A stretch of 64,000 nt of DNA from Syngnathus acus (taxonomy: Eukaryota > Chordata > Actinopteri > Syngnathiformes > Syngnathidae): positions 6,957,693 to 7,021,692 of the forward strand of contig NC_051088.1 of assembly GCF_901709675.1 (NCBI RefSeq). The letters are read 5' to 3'. The translations under genes and the position numbers were made by a program. The stretch's first letter is position 1, and every line of letters starts with the position of its first letter. This document shows positions 48,438 through 60,409 of the stretch, in pieces. Below the pieces are notes generated by a model that searched no databases, was not told the DNA's origin, and was given only the letters and a program-made list of their open reading frames with translations.

Positions 48438-48525
48438 CTCCTGTGAGGAGATCCCGGCAGTTTCAGGATTCAAAAGTGGCTTTTTGAGGCCTTCCTCGAT
48501 GATGACACTCACTGTGTCATGGCAG
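48438..48525 (-). other. Possible small coding or 5' exon
   Basis: On the minus strand a strong acceptor (CTCTGTTTCTACAG) is followed by 88 bases ending at GAG|GTGATT. One frame is open throughout and reads CHDTVSVIIEEGLKKPLLNP and onward, which looks protein-like; reading on gives a stop right after the donor. It sits 90 bp upstream of the giant gene's ATG. It could be an upstream exon of that gene, a terminal exon of something else, or chance. Confidence 0.3.
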
Positions 48526-50390
48526 CTGTAGAAACAGAGGGTGTGGCATCACCACATGGGTTTGAGGTAGCGACATCACTGGGCAGTGTGACATCATCGA
48601 TTTGTGACCTTTCCTGGAACATACTCTACAAGTTAACATGATGGGCTTCTAAACAGTAGAAGTAAAGGCTATCACTTAATTCACGTGCACAGTGCAAATA
48701 GTAGTTTCTCCAAACTGATGATTCTGGCACAACATAGGAACGTCATTTTTGCGAGGCTCAAAGGAGAAGAGGCTGTTGACAGTGTTGCTGGGATATTTCT
48801 CCCTTTTAATTATCAGCATGGGTATGATTGCTATACTGGCCTCCCTTAACGTGTAGGTATTCAACTATGCAGCATGTGTAAACAGCTAGGTGAGGAGACC
48901 AACAAAGGGAATGCAAAACGATCCTTTAATATTTCCTCTCCTTTATTTCACACAGATGTGCAAAACAGAAAGCTGTAAAACTAAAAAATACAAATATGCT
49001 TTTGCTTATATTGTCTTTCAAACGATTTCCATATAATGTTTTGTACACACGAAACAGAACAGATTGACTACACTAGTACTAGCAGTATGCACATTTCCTT
49101 GTCCCAATAATACATCCCTAACTATCTTCAACAAAATACTCATCGGCAATCACATTGTATTATTAGTCTACTCACCAGCATTGCCCTCGTGAGGAATCAC
49201 AACTATGAAGCTCTTGAACACTGAGCTCTCGTTCCAAACGGGAAGAGAACCGGAAATACACTCCCAAACATGTCATGACCAAAGGTGGCCAATAGATATC
49301 ATTAACGGACCAAATGGCTCAAAGGAAAACACAAGGGAAAACCTAAACGAACGAATGGTCGTTAGGACCAAAACAATTGCTTTTCCACCACGTGGATGTA
49401 AAGACAATGAGGAAATGTTTTGCATTTACCTTACTAGTTTTGGTGTACTCAGTTGCCTTCCTCAGAGGCTCTCAGCTGAGTCCTTTTTATCAGCTGGACT
49501 AAGTTAGAATGGTGAGAATTGGTTGGTTGAAAAATATGACGGGAGTAGCACATCAAAAAAGTACACAGAATAAAATTAATTATAAAGGTAATGGTGTAGA
49601 ATACACAATACACCTAGTTTTACCATCACTGGCATCACGACAAAATTCTCCAGAAGGTTTCAGTATGTTCTGTTCATTTTTGTAGAATGTAATATGGTAT
49701 TCATTTCTTATCCTTCCACTTTTGTTTTCATACTCGGGTGTGAAGCTCATTTCCTGCCAAAAATAATTTTGACATTTTGCCTGCCATCTATTCACATTTT
49801 CAGATGTGCATTTATTTTAAAATCAACACTTTCGAACAGTACTTGAAAATGCTGTAGAACGAAAAGCTGCTGTTTCATGACAAGAATCATAAACCTATGA
49901 TTTGATGCATACACCAGATAGACTAAGCCCCATCACGAGTCGGTTTATCCACGATTCTTCCAATTTATATTCAAAACTTGGAGGGTTAGTACATACTTTT
50001 TTTTCATTTCAATTCTGTTGCTTTTCATGGGTTGCCATTCATTAAATTGATCTGGCTGCACATATGCAAAAGAGTCCAGTACGTATATCCTCTTCTAGTT
50101 GTCCATCTTCATAAAATTACGCACAGCATTCAGAAATGTGTTGCTGTGATCACCTGTAAAAAAAAAGTAACCATTCTATTCGATGCACACTCCCCAAAGT
50201 ATCATTTTCTGCATGTTTAAATCCAAATCTGACTAAATTCTCTCCTCTTTCTGGTTAATTCCTGGCTAGTTTGGCGTTCTTTCCAATGATATCGCCATTA
50301 GCGGGCGCATGAGGCAGTATCTGCATCCCGCAAGTACCGCTTGCTTTACCTGGTACACGTGGACAGAATTTTTGTTTTCTCTCAATTAAC

Positions 50391-50560
50391 TATCCACCTA
50401 TCCAACCACTTTCTGACCTGCAGGCATTGGGGCAGGGAACACCCTGAATCAGTCAGCAGCCAATTAATTGCAGGACACACAGACACATACAACTATTTAC
50501 GCTCACACCTACGGACAATTTGGAGTGCTCAATTGGCCTTCCATGCAAGTCTTTGGAATT
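50391..50560 (+). repeat. Fish dispersed repeat fragment (distal part of CCATCC family)
   Basis: Reads TATCCACCTATCCAACCACT at the start, then GCAGCCAATTAATTGCAGG, ACACACAGACACATACAAC and 'GCTCACACCTACGGACAATT', ending GCAAGTCTTTGGAATTC. It is a diverged copy of the family's second half, fused to its start. Confidence 0.55.
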
Positions 50561-50693
50561 CAAATAATTTTTTGTTACACTAGTGGTGAAAATAGTTTTT
50601 TTGCGTCAGCAAGCACATGCCTGAGACTGTTTTATGGTATTTTTTATTAATTAGCTAATATAAGTTTACTTAAGGCGCATTAGCTCTTCAATG

Positions 50694-50699
50694 TTTATT
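50694..50699 (-). terminator. Candidate slc26a6 polyadenylation signal
   Basis: AATAAA on the minus strand about 185 bases after the slc26a6 stop codon; another lies at 50643-50648. The distance fits a short 3' UTR, but usage is unproven. Confidence 0.4.
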
Positions 50700-50883
50700 A
50701 ACATGCATTTGTCATTATCCTCAGGAGAGTGGTTAAAGAATGTTTTGTGGTATTGTTTTCTCTATATTAAAAAAAAAAGAAACATGTTTATATTATAATG
50801 CACTTTGATGAATTTTAATCCTAATCTTAATGTAATTAGTTTTACTGACTAAAATAATAACCTTGGATGTGTGTCATCGATTT

Positions 50884-53800
50884 TTACATCACCTCTGAGT
50901 CTGCTTGCTCAGACTGACAGTGAAGCACAGCCTCATGGACAGTGCCGAAGATAGGAGACTTCACTTTGTCATTGAAGAAACCGCCCATTTGCAGATTATT
51001 CACAACGCCAGCTAGAGAAATAGACAGAAAGGCAAGTGAATGATGAGAGTGTGACAAGGCAGATGAAAGACATGAAATGGAAAATGTATATTGTGCATTT
51101 AATGTCTGTTGTCAACGGGTCCGTTCTATGGTTTGCTAGCGATGCCAGGAAACTCACATTGACAAGATGCAAGCAGCACCTCCACACCGACTTCCCCATA
51201 ATCTTTGACAATCTGAAAAAGACAACAGCAAACAGGATAGGACAATAAATAGGGATTTACATCAGTAATTGAATGCCTTGTGGGTTGCAAAAAATGGAAG
51301 TGACGTCAAAGGTAAAGGTTTTAATTGAAGCCTAATCTTTGTGTGACTAATTCCCTGACTGAATACTTTGTTTCCCAAAAAATAAATGTTGCACATAATC
51401 ATCAAAGTAACTAAGTACGTCACACTTGCTGGATGGAAACAAGTCCAAAACCTGGAAGGGTTTGGAAAGCAATGGTTTGGAAAGCGATGGCCAGATTCCA
51501 CAATCTGCAGATGCCTTCAAAAAACACCCAGTGTGCCCCTGCTACCCCCAAAAAAACAAAAAAACATGTGTGCCTTTGAGAGCTCACATGAGGGGAGTGC
51601 ATGTGGTGTGGCGCCTACTTTTTTCCAAGATGATTAGTAAATATTGCCAGTCATTTCATAAGCCTGCTCGACAAATGGTAACTATGGTTTTCTTACACCA
51701 CTCAAGATCTTGACTCCCACAGTGTCTAAGAAGCTGACAGGGCTGAGGTCGAGGATGATGGCTCTGGGCATTGAAGGGTCAGGCTCACTCTCTAACTGAA
51801 TGGTGGCGATATCCTTCTCATGCTCCTCCAGCGCTCGTTCCTGAGTATCCAGAAGGACGCAAATACAAGCAAATGATTTATTCTTTCATAATGAGAGCAA
51901 ACATATCAAGTTAAGGGTAAATGTGGACAATCTGGTTTCATATCTGAGCGGGAGGCTAAAAAGCAATTCTGTAACATGTGGAATTTGTATTTATGTAGCA
52001 TTCTCACCATGTCTGCCACATTGTTTTTTGCAGCATTTTTGGCTTTTTTGATCTCATACTTCTTCATTTTGGCTTCAAGTTTCTTCTTCGCTGACAGGAT
52101 TTTGGTAATGTCATAGCCAAACTAAAATGCAGTACATAACAAAAGACATACATGTAAGCCTGACTTTTATCTTCATACTATTTTGTTTACATGAAATACA
52201 CAAACACCTATTTCTGTTTCATTTATTTTTCTTCACATTGAGCACTCATGCCAGAAATCCTCTTCACTAAACCTCAACCAATGAGAGTACTAAAGCTGTA
52301 AAGATTTGAAACATGTCAATCCATCCATTTTCTCCACCGCTTGTTTTCACTGAGAGCTTCAGGTGAAAAGTTCACTCTGGTCTGGTCGCCGAACCACAAT
52401 AGCCATTCATACTCACCCCAAAATTTTTTGTTTTGGTTTTATAATGTGGGCAGGAGCTGGTGTACACTGTAAAAACCCACGCAAGCACTTGGATAACATG
52501 TGAAAACCACACAGGTCCTAGCTGAGTAGAATTTGTGAAACAGTGATCATCTTGAAAAAGACTTGATACATCATAGTTTAGTAAATGCAGAAAAAAAGAA
52601 TGTATGCTGTATGTTGACCAAAAAAAGACTGCAATAGGCATCCAGCATTTAGAGATATTAGTTAAAAACGAGTTGTGAAACTCGATGAATACCTTAACTG
52701 AGTTCTCGCATCATTTCACTTTTATCCTCATTTGTGCCAATATAAAAGGGTACACAAGAAAATAAGCTAAACAAAACAAAAACACTCAAAAGAATTACAG
52801 CTCGGATCTGATGTTGAGATGTTTTATGTCTATTCAATTTTTTTTGTTGCATTTGACCCATTTTTTAAACAGAAAATGTCAGCACTGCATGTAATGTTTT
52901 CTTGTCTCCTCGTTTTTCGTCTAGTGACATGTGAATAACTGCAAGTGTTTCCCTATGAATTCATGCGCAACAGGAAACAATGACTTCCACATTGAAATCC
53001 TTCAAGCACCCGATCTTAACTTAACAGTCATTTCATAGGAGCAGATACCTCCAGTCATCTTAATGAGTGGCATTTGTGAAAGGTTATTTGTGCTCCCAAG
53101 GAAGCAAAAAAGTTCCCCATTCCTTATCTTACTGACAAGCTGACATGAAAATTAATTAAATATGTTCTATGAATATGCCTTTTGTCAAGCATGCTTTTCC
53201 TGTATCTGTTTTCCCTCTTTTCTAAACAAACGCGATGTGGAGAAAAGACTTGGTTGACGTTTTGAACAATGTTGGTGATATAACTTTTCAAACAGCATGT
53301 ACCTTTGTGCATGAATAATTATCGTTGTAAAAGGATAGTGTCCATATTAACGTGAGTGGAGTCACTATACTGCGGTTCACTTATATTAAGGCTTGGACTA
53401 AAAAACAAAACAAAAAACTGAATTTTATTCCAATATTGTGTAATTCTTATATACTTTGACTTTAATGTGATCAAATATGTTTACACTTTTAAAAGTTTGA
53501 ATAACTACTATAAATGGGTTTCAAGTTTGTGGTGGGATGTTTTGGTTTTTTTAGAGCTTTTTAAAAAAATGATGTTTTGTGCAGTCGATTGATAACATGT
53601 CACTGTGTGTGCGCTTGAGAATGTGTGTGTTGAATGGTGAGGGGCTCACCTTCTTGCTCAGTGCATCTTGATACATTTCAGCATTGGCAAAGTAGAGCGT
53701 GGCAGAAGATTTGAAGATCAAAATACCCGGCACTTCTCTCACCTTACAGCAGTCAACGATTGGGGGGGGGGGGGGGGGGGGGGAAATATATCACAATACT

Positions 53801-56800
53801 ATCATTATACCCGACCATACACAACATTATGACCACGTTAAATGAATCGCTATAAAGTAAACCCCCCTCTTTAATGGGTTCCAGGTTTTCTGTCCCACTA
53901 TTTCGTTGGCCTTTTTCAGGAGTGGTCTAGAAGATAACCCATTGATGGAGGGGGAGATGACTGGTTATTGAGTATATGCGTGCTCGCTGTTAATACCTTG
54001 GTCAATACCTAATATATAATTGATGATACCTCTGGTATATAATTCCAGTGTCAGTTGCACTTTGACGTTCTATGCCTGAGTAAATAGTGTTCAAACAGGC
54101 AAAGCCTCAACCAAATACTTTTTAGAAAACACAGTAAAAACACACATTATATGCATCATTTGCACTTAACTACAACTAATGCATAACAATCACATCGTTG
54201 TTACAAAGGTTGTCTAGTGGCAAGAAAACCTTTGCATTTTGTCATTTGGGAAACCAATAGTATGACAATGCTGACTGGACAAATCATTTTCTGAATGAAA
54301 ACAAAAATATTGTAAAATGAAGAGCTGGAATTTTGTACCAACACAGACATTACTACAAGCACTAACTTAACTCTGAAATCTCATATGTTCTACATGAGTG
54401 TAGTCCTCCACTGGCCAGTAGGTTTCTGTGTTTGGCGCTTGCCCCAATTTGAGTACGTAGGTCTGGAATAAACACCCACAAAAGAGAGGAAAATATGATT
54501 CAACTACAAGATTTAATATAACTTGACGATTATTATACTATTACTGGATATATTTCCTACAGCTGTGTCCTGAAGATGACAGTAAGCATTGCGAAGCAAT
54601 TGAGGCAGCGAGTCCAGGTCAGGGTTCAACAGCAGGGGTAAGGAGGAAAGTGGCGAGCCAGATCTCTGGAAGAAGGACATTTGTGGTAAGGCCATGAGTC
54701 AATGGTAGAGTGTAATTGAGAAATCTTGATTAGTTATTTTTTCTCCAAACAAGTCAGTTCTAGTAAGCATAGCATGGCACTTGTGGCTCTAAAGTCGTAT
54801 AGCTGATCTGTTTAATTATTTTCACACACCGCCAAACAAAAATACGCCACCCTCCCCACGCTAGCGACTTCAACAAACATTTGACTATGTGCCGCTTATC
54901 AGAAGCTGACACGGATAACGCTGTGCTAACAATGCAGCTTTGCTTACCTTTGAACTTTAACAGTGATATTGGTTCTGTCTAGTGGAGAAGCATTGAGATG
55001 CCAGGCTTTCTGTCAACCTCGCTGCCGAATCATACAGTATGATTGATTGATTGGGATAAGTTAGCCAGTTAATGAGTGCCATAAACCAAAAATGCAGAAC
55101 GGCTTGCTTACAGACACATCAGCAAGAGGCAGTTCAAAGGTTGTCTAAGTGATTTAATTTCAAATCTGATTGGTGATCAGGCACATCAGAATCCCCAAGA
55201 TGTGTATAAAAGCAATTGTTAAGGACTCAATTTTCCCTACGTCCCAATGAAAAAGTAGATTCTTCTTACTTATGTTGCAAAATAATTGTCATCGACCATG
55301 ACTACCTGAGTACCCTTTTTTTCCCAACTCACCATGTCTGTTCTGTTTCTCCTCCACAGTGCAGGTATGTCCAGGAATTGCTTCATCATACCATGTAGGT
55401 TCACATAGATGATGGCAGCCAACATTGCCTGTATACATGTAAAAAAATAATGTTTAAAAAAACTAAAGAATAAAAACAGAAATAGCGGCACAATTGTTGT
55501 CTCTTCAACAAAAATAGTGTCAAAAATAAAGCATGGTGATACATGATGCGACACACGTGCTACATGTGATACTTGAATATTATTTATTTGTACTGTAAAA
55601 CAAGAGAACCACCAGCTTGTGTATGACTCGTGTTGTGTGGAGTGGCTGCCTCTACACTTAAAGGTTGTTGATGCTCTCATGCGCTCTTCATGTCCAAAAA
55701 AGAAGGCCTTCACAATTTACAATGGAAATAAGTAGGGCTGTGCAGCAACCAATCGGTGGTGACTCGAATAGATGTGGTCATTAAAATGAACCATGAAATG
55801 GATTTGTGGTGTCAAGTCACATATGTATGATAGTCGATTAGTTGGTATCAGAGGCGTAGCCAGGAATTTTTTCCAGTAGGGGCGCACGCCCACAGGAAAA
55901 AAAATCGAACATCACCCACGCCGTTCGCTGATCGCTAAAACAACGTCCGGGAGGCAAACGGTGAATGGATAACATCGCGCACATAGAATAGCGCAAGCAC
56001 ATTCGCGCAAGACCGAAAGAAAAAAACGGCATGAAAATGAAGAATCGAAAAGCTCGATTTTTTATTTTTTTATTTTTTATTTATTTATTTATTTTTTTTT
56101 CAACCGGGGCGCAGGGAGTCCCGGCTTGGCTACGCCTCTGGTTGGTATTCCAAAATTTGTTTGCCATCTAAAAATGCTCCTGAATATTTCATATATTATT
56201 CTAAAAACTAGATTAACACGGACAGACAGACCTTGGGTAGGTTTTCAAAAAGAGCTCCAATCCAAAGGGTGATGAAAAGAATAACAATGGCTGATAGGGC
56301 CCCAGCAACCTGCATTGAAGAGAGCCACAACACAATTATTGGAGGGGAACGTCAATCAGGCCCTGCCTCTCTTCCTCTTACAAACCTACCGTAATTTTCG
56401 GACTATAAGTTGCGTTTTTTTTCATAGTTTGGGTGGGGGGGGCGACTTATACTCAGGAGTGACTTATATATGTTTTTTTTCACAAATTTTTACTTGATCA
56501 TTAACACATCACTTACTTACAAGTATAGTTGACCACTTCACATGTTATTTTTAGTATAGTTGATCACTTCACATGCTTTGATATCTTTATCTTGAACATA
56601 TTCAAAACATGAAAAATAGAGAGAAAAAATCAAATAAAGTAATTAACACTTTAAAGCGCCATATCCTCTGGACATGTCCTCTGTCACCAGGTTGACATAA
56701 AGGACGAGAAATTTGATCGATGGATTTAATGATTAGGAGTGACACAAATGGTTTGATAATATTGTTGTTTATGTGATAGTTATTTAAAATATAGTTTATA

Positions 56801-59800
56801 TATCGTTGTATGGGCCTGTGGAATAATTTGAACTGCGGCGCGGCACACGGCATTGTTGACAAAGGACGATCGATGGATTTAATGAATTGGAGTGACACAG
56901 ATGGTTTTATAAACGTGTTATTTATGTAATAGTTTTTTTAAATAACTGAATGTTACGTCAGGCCCGTTCTCAGCTCCTCGTTTGTGTTTGTCACGTTAGC
57001 ATACCGTATCGTTTAGCCTGTTGTTGCCGGTTCATGTCTGTTCTTGGTGTTGGATTTTGTCGAATAAATTGCCCCCCAAAATGCGACTCCGGAGCGACTT
57101 ATATATGTTTTTTTTCACATTTTTGGGCATTTTATGGCTGGTGCGACTTATACTCCGGAGCGACTTATAGTCCGAAAATTACGGTAAATGATAAATGGTA
57201 AACTCAGCATTCTTCCATGTAGTCCTTTCAGTGCTTTAGGTGCTGTGTGATGTTGATAATTTTACTTTGGGCTTTGACATTTGTCTTCCACAAAACCAAT
57301 TAATCTGACATTTTAAGAGCTAAAAGGAAGTAACATTTTAGTCTCATTTAATAATGCTTCCAAGACTGCTATAAACAACTGACTCTTAAATCTCCTCTTG
57401 ACAATCACAATAGATGCAATAAACAACTGACTCTTAAATCTCCTCTTGACAATAACACAATAGAAGTGGAAAATTGACTAAGTAGAAAATGAAATTGATA
57501 TGGATTATTCCGCCCACCTGGGTCTTCCCTCCTGTGCTTTCCTGAACCATAGAGCGCGACATGGAGCAGCTGACAGCAATACATTGGAACATTGCCCCAA
57601 TGGAGTTACTGAGACCCAAGGCTATCAGTTCCTTAAGCATAAAAGGGACATGTCTTAAGTCAATCATTTCGACATTTTCTGATCAGCGTGCTTGTGTCCT
57701 ACCTGGTTACTGTCCACTTTATATCCATATTTCAGTGCAAAGATCCTTCCCAGTGAAATGGCGATGCCGTATCCCACCACGGACAGGGCGAAGGCGTCCC
57801 CAATCACCTGAGTGAAGAGCGAAGCTCTCGGGAAAACAGGCGGCTGGAGACTGCTCGATAAGTTAAGATAATCGAATAAAACCCCCTTGATTGATTCAAA
57901 AATGTTGTTTCTCACCCTGATGGAATTTCTCCAACCACATCCACTCCATAGTTCTCCGGTAAGTTCATTTGCCAGGATACCAACGTAGCTACGGTGATCT
58001 GGAGTAAAAGCGTGTTGACTGATTGATACCTTCATTGTTAAATGCAGTGCCCCTATATTTATGTGCCTTATACTCACACCAATCAACTCCACAGGTATTG
58101 GGATGGGAATTTTTTTACTCAAGTACAAATTGAGCTCCTTTGCAAGGACGAGGGCAATAATGGAGACAATGCTGACCACCAGAGTCCCGATGTTGGTCTG
58201 TGGAACGAGATAAAATATCTCCAGCACTGTCTGCAAAACAACAACAAAAGCGAGATAAAGGAAAAGGGATGTGGCAAAAGCAAAGACAATAAATACAAAT
58301 TTTTACGACTTTTGTATTTAGATCCGCAAATACAGATATGAGCACGATAACCTGACATACATATAACAAAGAGAGCGGTCCGCTGTATCTCAAGGGGTTG
58401 ATTCCAAAGGTGTATTTGAGCTGGGACACGATAACATGGATTGCGGCACCAGTGGTGTAACCTCGGACCAGCGGCTCCGAGAGGTAGGTCACCACAAACC
58501 CAAAACGGACCACGCCGAGCAGGATCTACATTGATTGGACAACAAAACATATGAATTCAGAAATGCAGGCTTTGTTAGTGGGTATGGAAACAAAAACGAC
58601 ACCTGAAATAAGCCTGTTAAGAGAGTAACGGCAGTAGCCACTCTGATCCGTTCCGCATCGCGAGCAGGGATGTCCAATGCACTCATGTTGGTCACATTGT
58701 CCCATGTCATGAAGTTTGAGTCTGGGGCTAATCGCTCCGTAACCCCACCGAGCATCACACTAATCACTGCAAATGTTCCTGAAGGAGAGAATACTGAACA
58801 AGTCATGTTTCCTGTTTATCAGAAGTGTATTGAGATAAATAGGCCCAGAGTTCACAATATGAACCCCAATTCCTACAACAACAAAAAATACAATGATTTG
58901 TAAATCTTTTTCAAACTATTTTCAATGAATACACTACAAATACAAGATATATAATGTTCAAACTACTGATGAATCTTCTTGTTATTTTGCACACAATTTG
59001 TCATTTTGAATTCGCACCATGGAATTGGGGTTTGTAAATTTAGGAGTAAATTGCGGCTATTTCAGTATGTATACTGTTTCTAAGATTTTTGTTTGGTGGT
59101 GTCCCATGAAATCTAATGTGAAATCTGTGCTAAATAACAGTTGCGAGAGCCTTTTCCACACAATATGTGGTGACTTGTGAATAACCAACCTATTGAGATA
59201 TGCTTGGATGTGCCGAAGATGAAGTAGATGAGGACCGGGTAGAATGAGGAGTAAAGGCCAAAAACTGGAGGGACGCTCGCTAACAAGGCATAGGCCATAC
59301 CTTCAGGGCCACAAAAAAATAATATTCACCATATCACCTGATTACATTGAAATCAATGTACAAAACACCTGAGTTTTAGTTTGACAGGTTCAGCAAGCGT
59401 GAAAATGCCTGCAATCTGTTTGTATGCAGTATGTAGCCTACAATAGCTCACCTTGGGGCAGCTGCATGATGCCCACACTGAGCCCAGAGATGAGGTCACC
59501 CAGGGCATTTTCTTTGACGGAATAACGAGGCAACCACGACAGAACAGGGACGCTAGCCAGCAGGGAGGTCTTGAGACTCTGACTGGAACACCTGTGACGA
59601 AGATTTGACCTAGGGGGGAAATGCACAAGGTTCACTTGTTTTCATGAACTGTGGTCTCTGTGTGGAACACAAGAGGGGAAATGTCAAATGTCAATCTTTC
59701 CCTTTCATGCGAGCACAATATGTATTCCTTTGTATGATAATTAATTGCAGATAACATGGGACTGCTCAGGTTCGAATATAAGAAGTGAAAAAGGGGATGC

Positions 59801-60372
59801 TGTAAGATTTCTGGACATGAGTAGAACGTTGTACTAGGTTCATCTTGTTTTTTCTTTTTCAATTACTTCACTGGTTCTTCTATATCAAACAATTTGTTTT
59901 AGGTTTATTTACCTGACATGTTTCGGCGGGTTCTTAAGCGTCACAACCACATCAGTGACACTCTGATGAAGGCGGAAGAACCCGCCGAAACATGTCAGGT
60001 AAATGAACCTAAAACAAATTGTTTGATATAGAAGAACCAGTGAAGTAATGAGTAGAACGTGTTCAGTTTATCACCGTGTCCAAGCAGGAAGAAATATGTG
60101 GACACATTTATTATTATTATTGTATATTCTGATGTATATGGCAATCAATCACAAATGTTTGATTCCCTAGATTGGAGTGAGCATAAATTATAATCAGACA
60201 CTAAAGGTAGCATTTATCTCAAGCATTATGAATTTCTGAGAAAAGTGAAGAAAGCGAGTGATGGCAGTCTCAGACTACACGTTTTAATTTTTTTTGTTTT
60301 TTTTTACCTTTTTTACCATAATTTCTCAACTGAAAGAGCTGTAAGTGATGATATGATAGTTCATAGTGAGAT

Positions 60373-60409
<37 letters not shown>

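Larger units (their letters stand above)
48526..50883. other. Spacer between the giant gene and slc26a6
   Basis: Holds the likely 3' UTR of slc26a6 (minus AATAAA at 50694-50699) and presumably the promoter of the giant gene. On the minus strand, GATAAAAAGGACTCAGC near 49490 followed by a CTAGTAAG|GTAAATG donor at 49440 could be a noncoding first exon of the giant gene. This is weak. One repeat fragment is listed at 50391. No other gene is supported. Confidence 0.35.

Noticed and set aside
49205-49507. 100-codon plus open frame between slc26a6 and the giant gene
   Set aside because: No recognisable motif, no splice partners; the opposite strand looks more like promoter and 5' exon sequence.
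54513-54695. 60-codon minus frame starting MALPQM at slc26a6 exon 12
   Set aside because: It is the shifted reading of exon 12; family residues (IWLATF, GLAAS, TVIFRTQ) lie in other frames.
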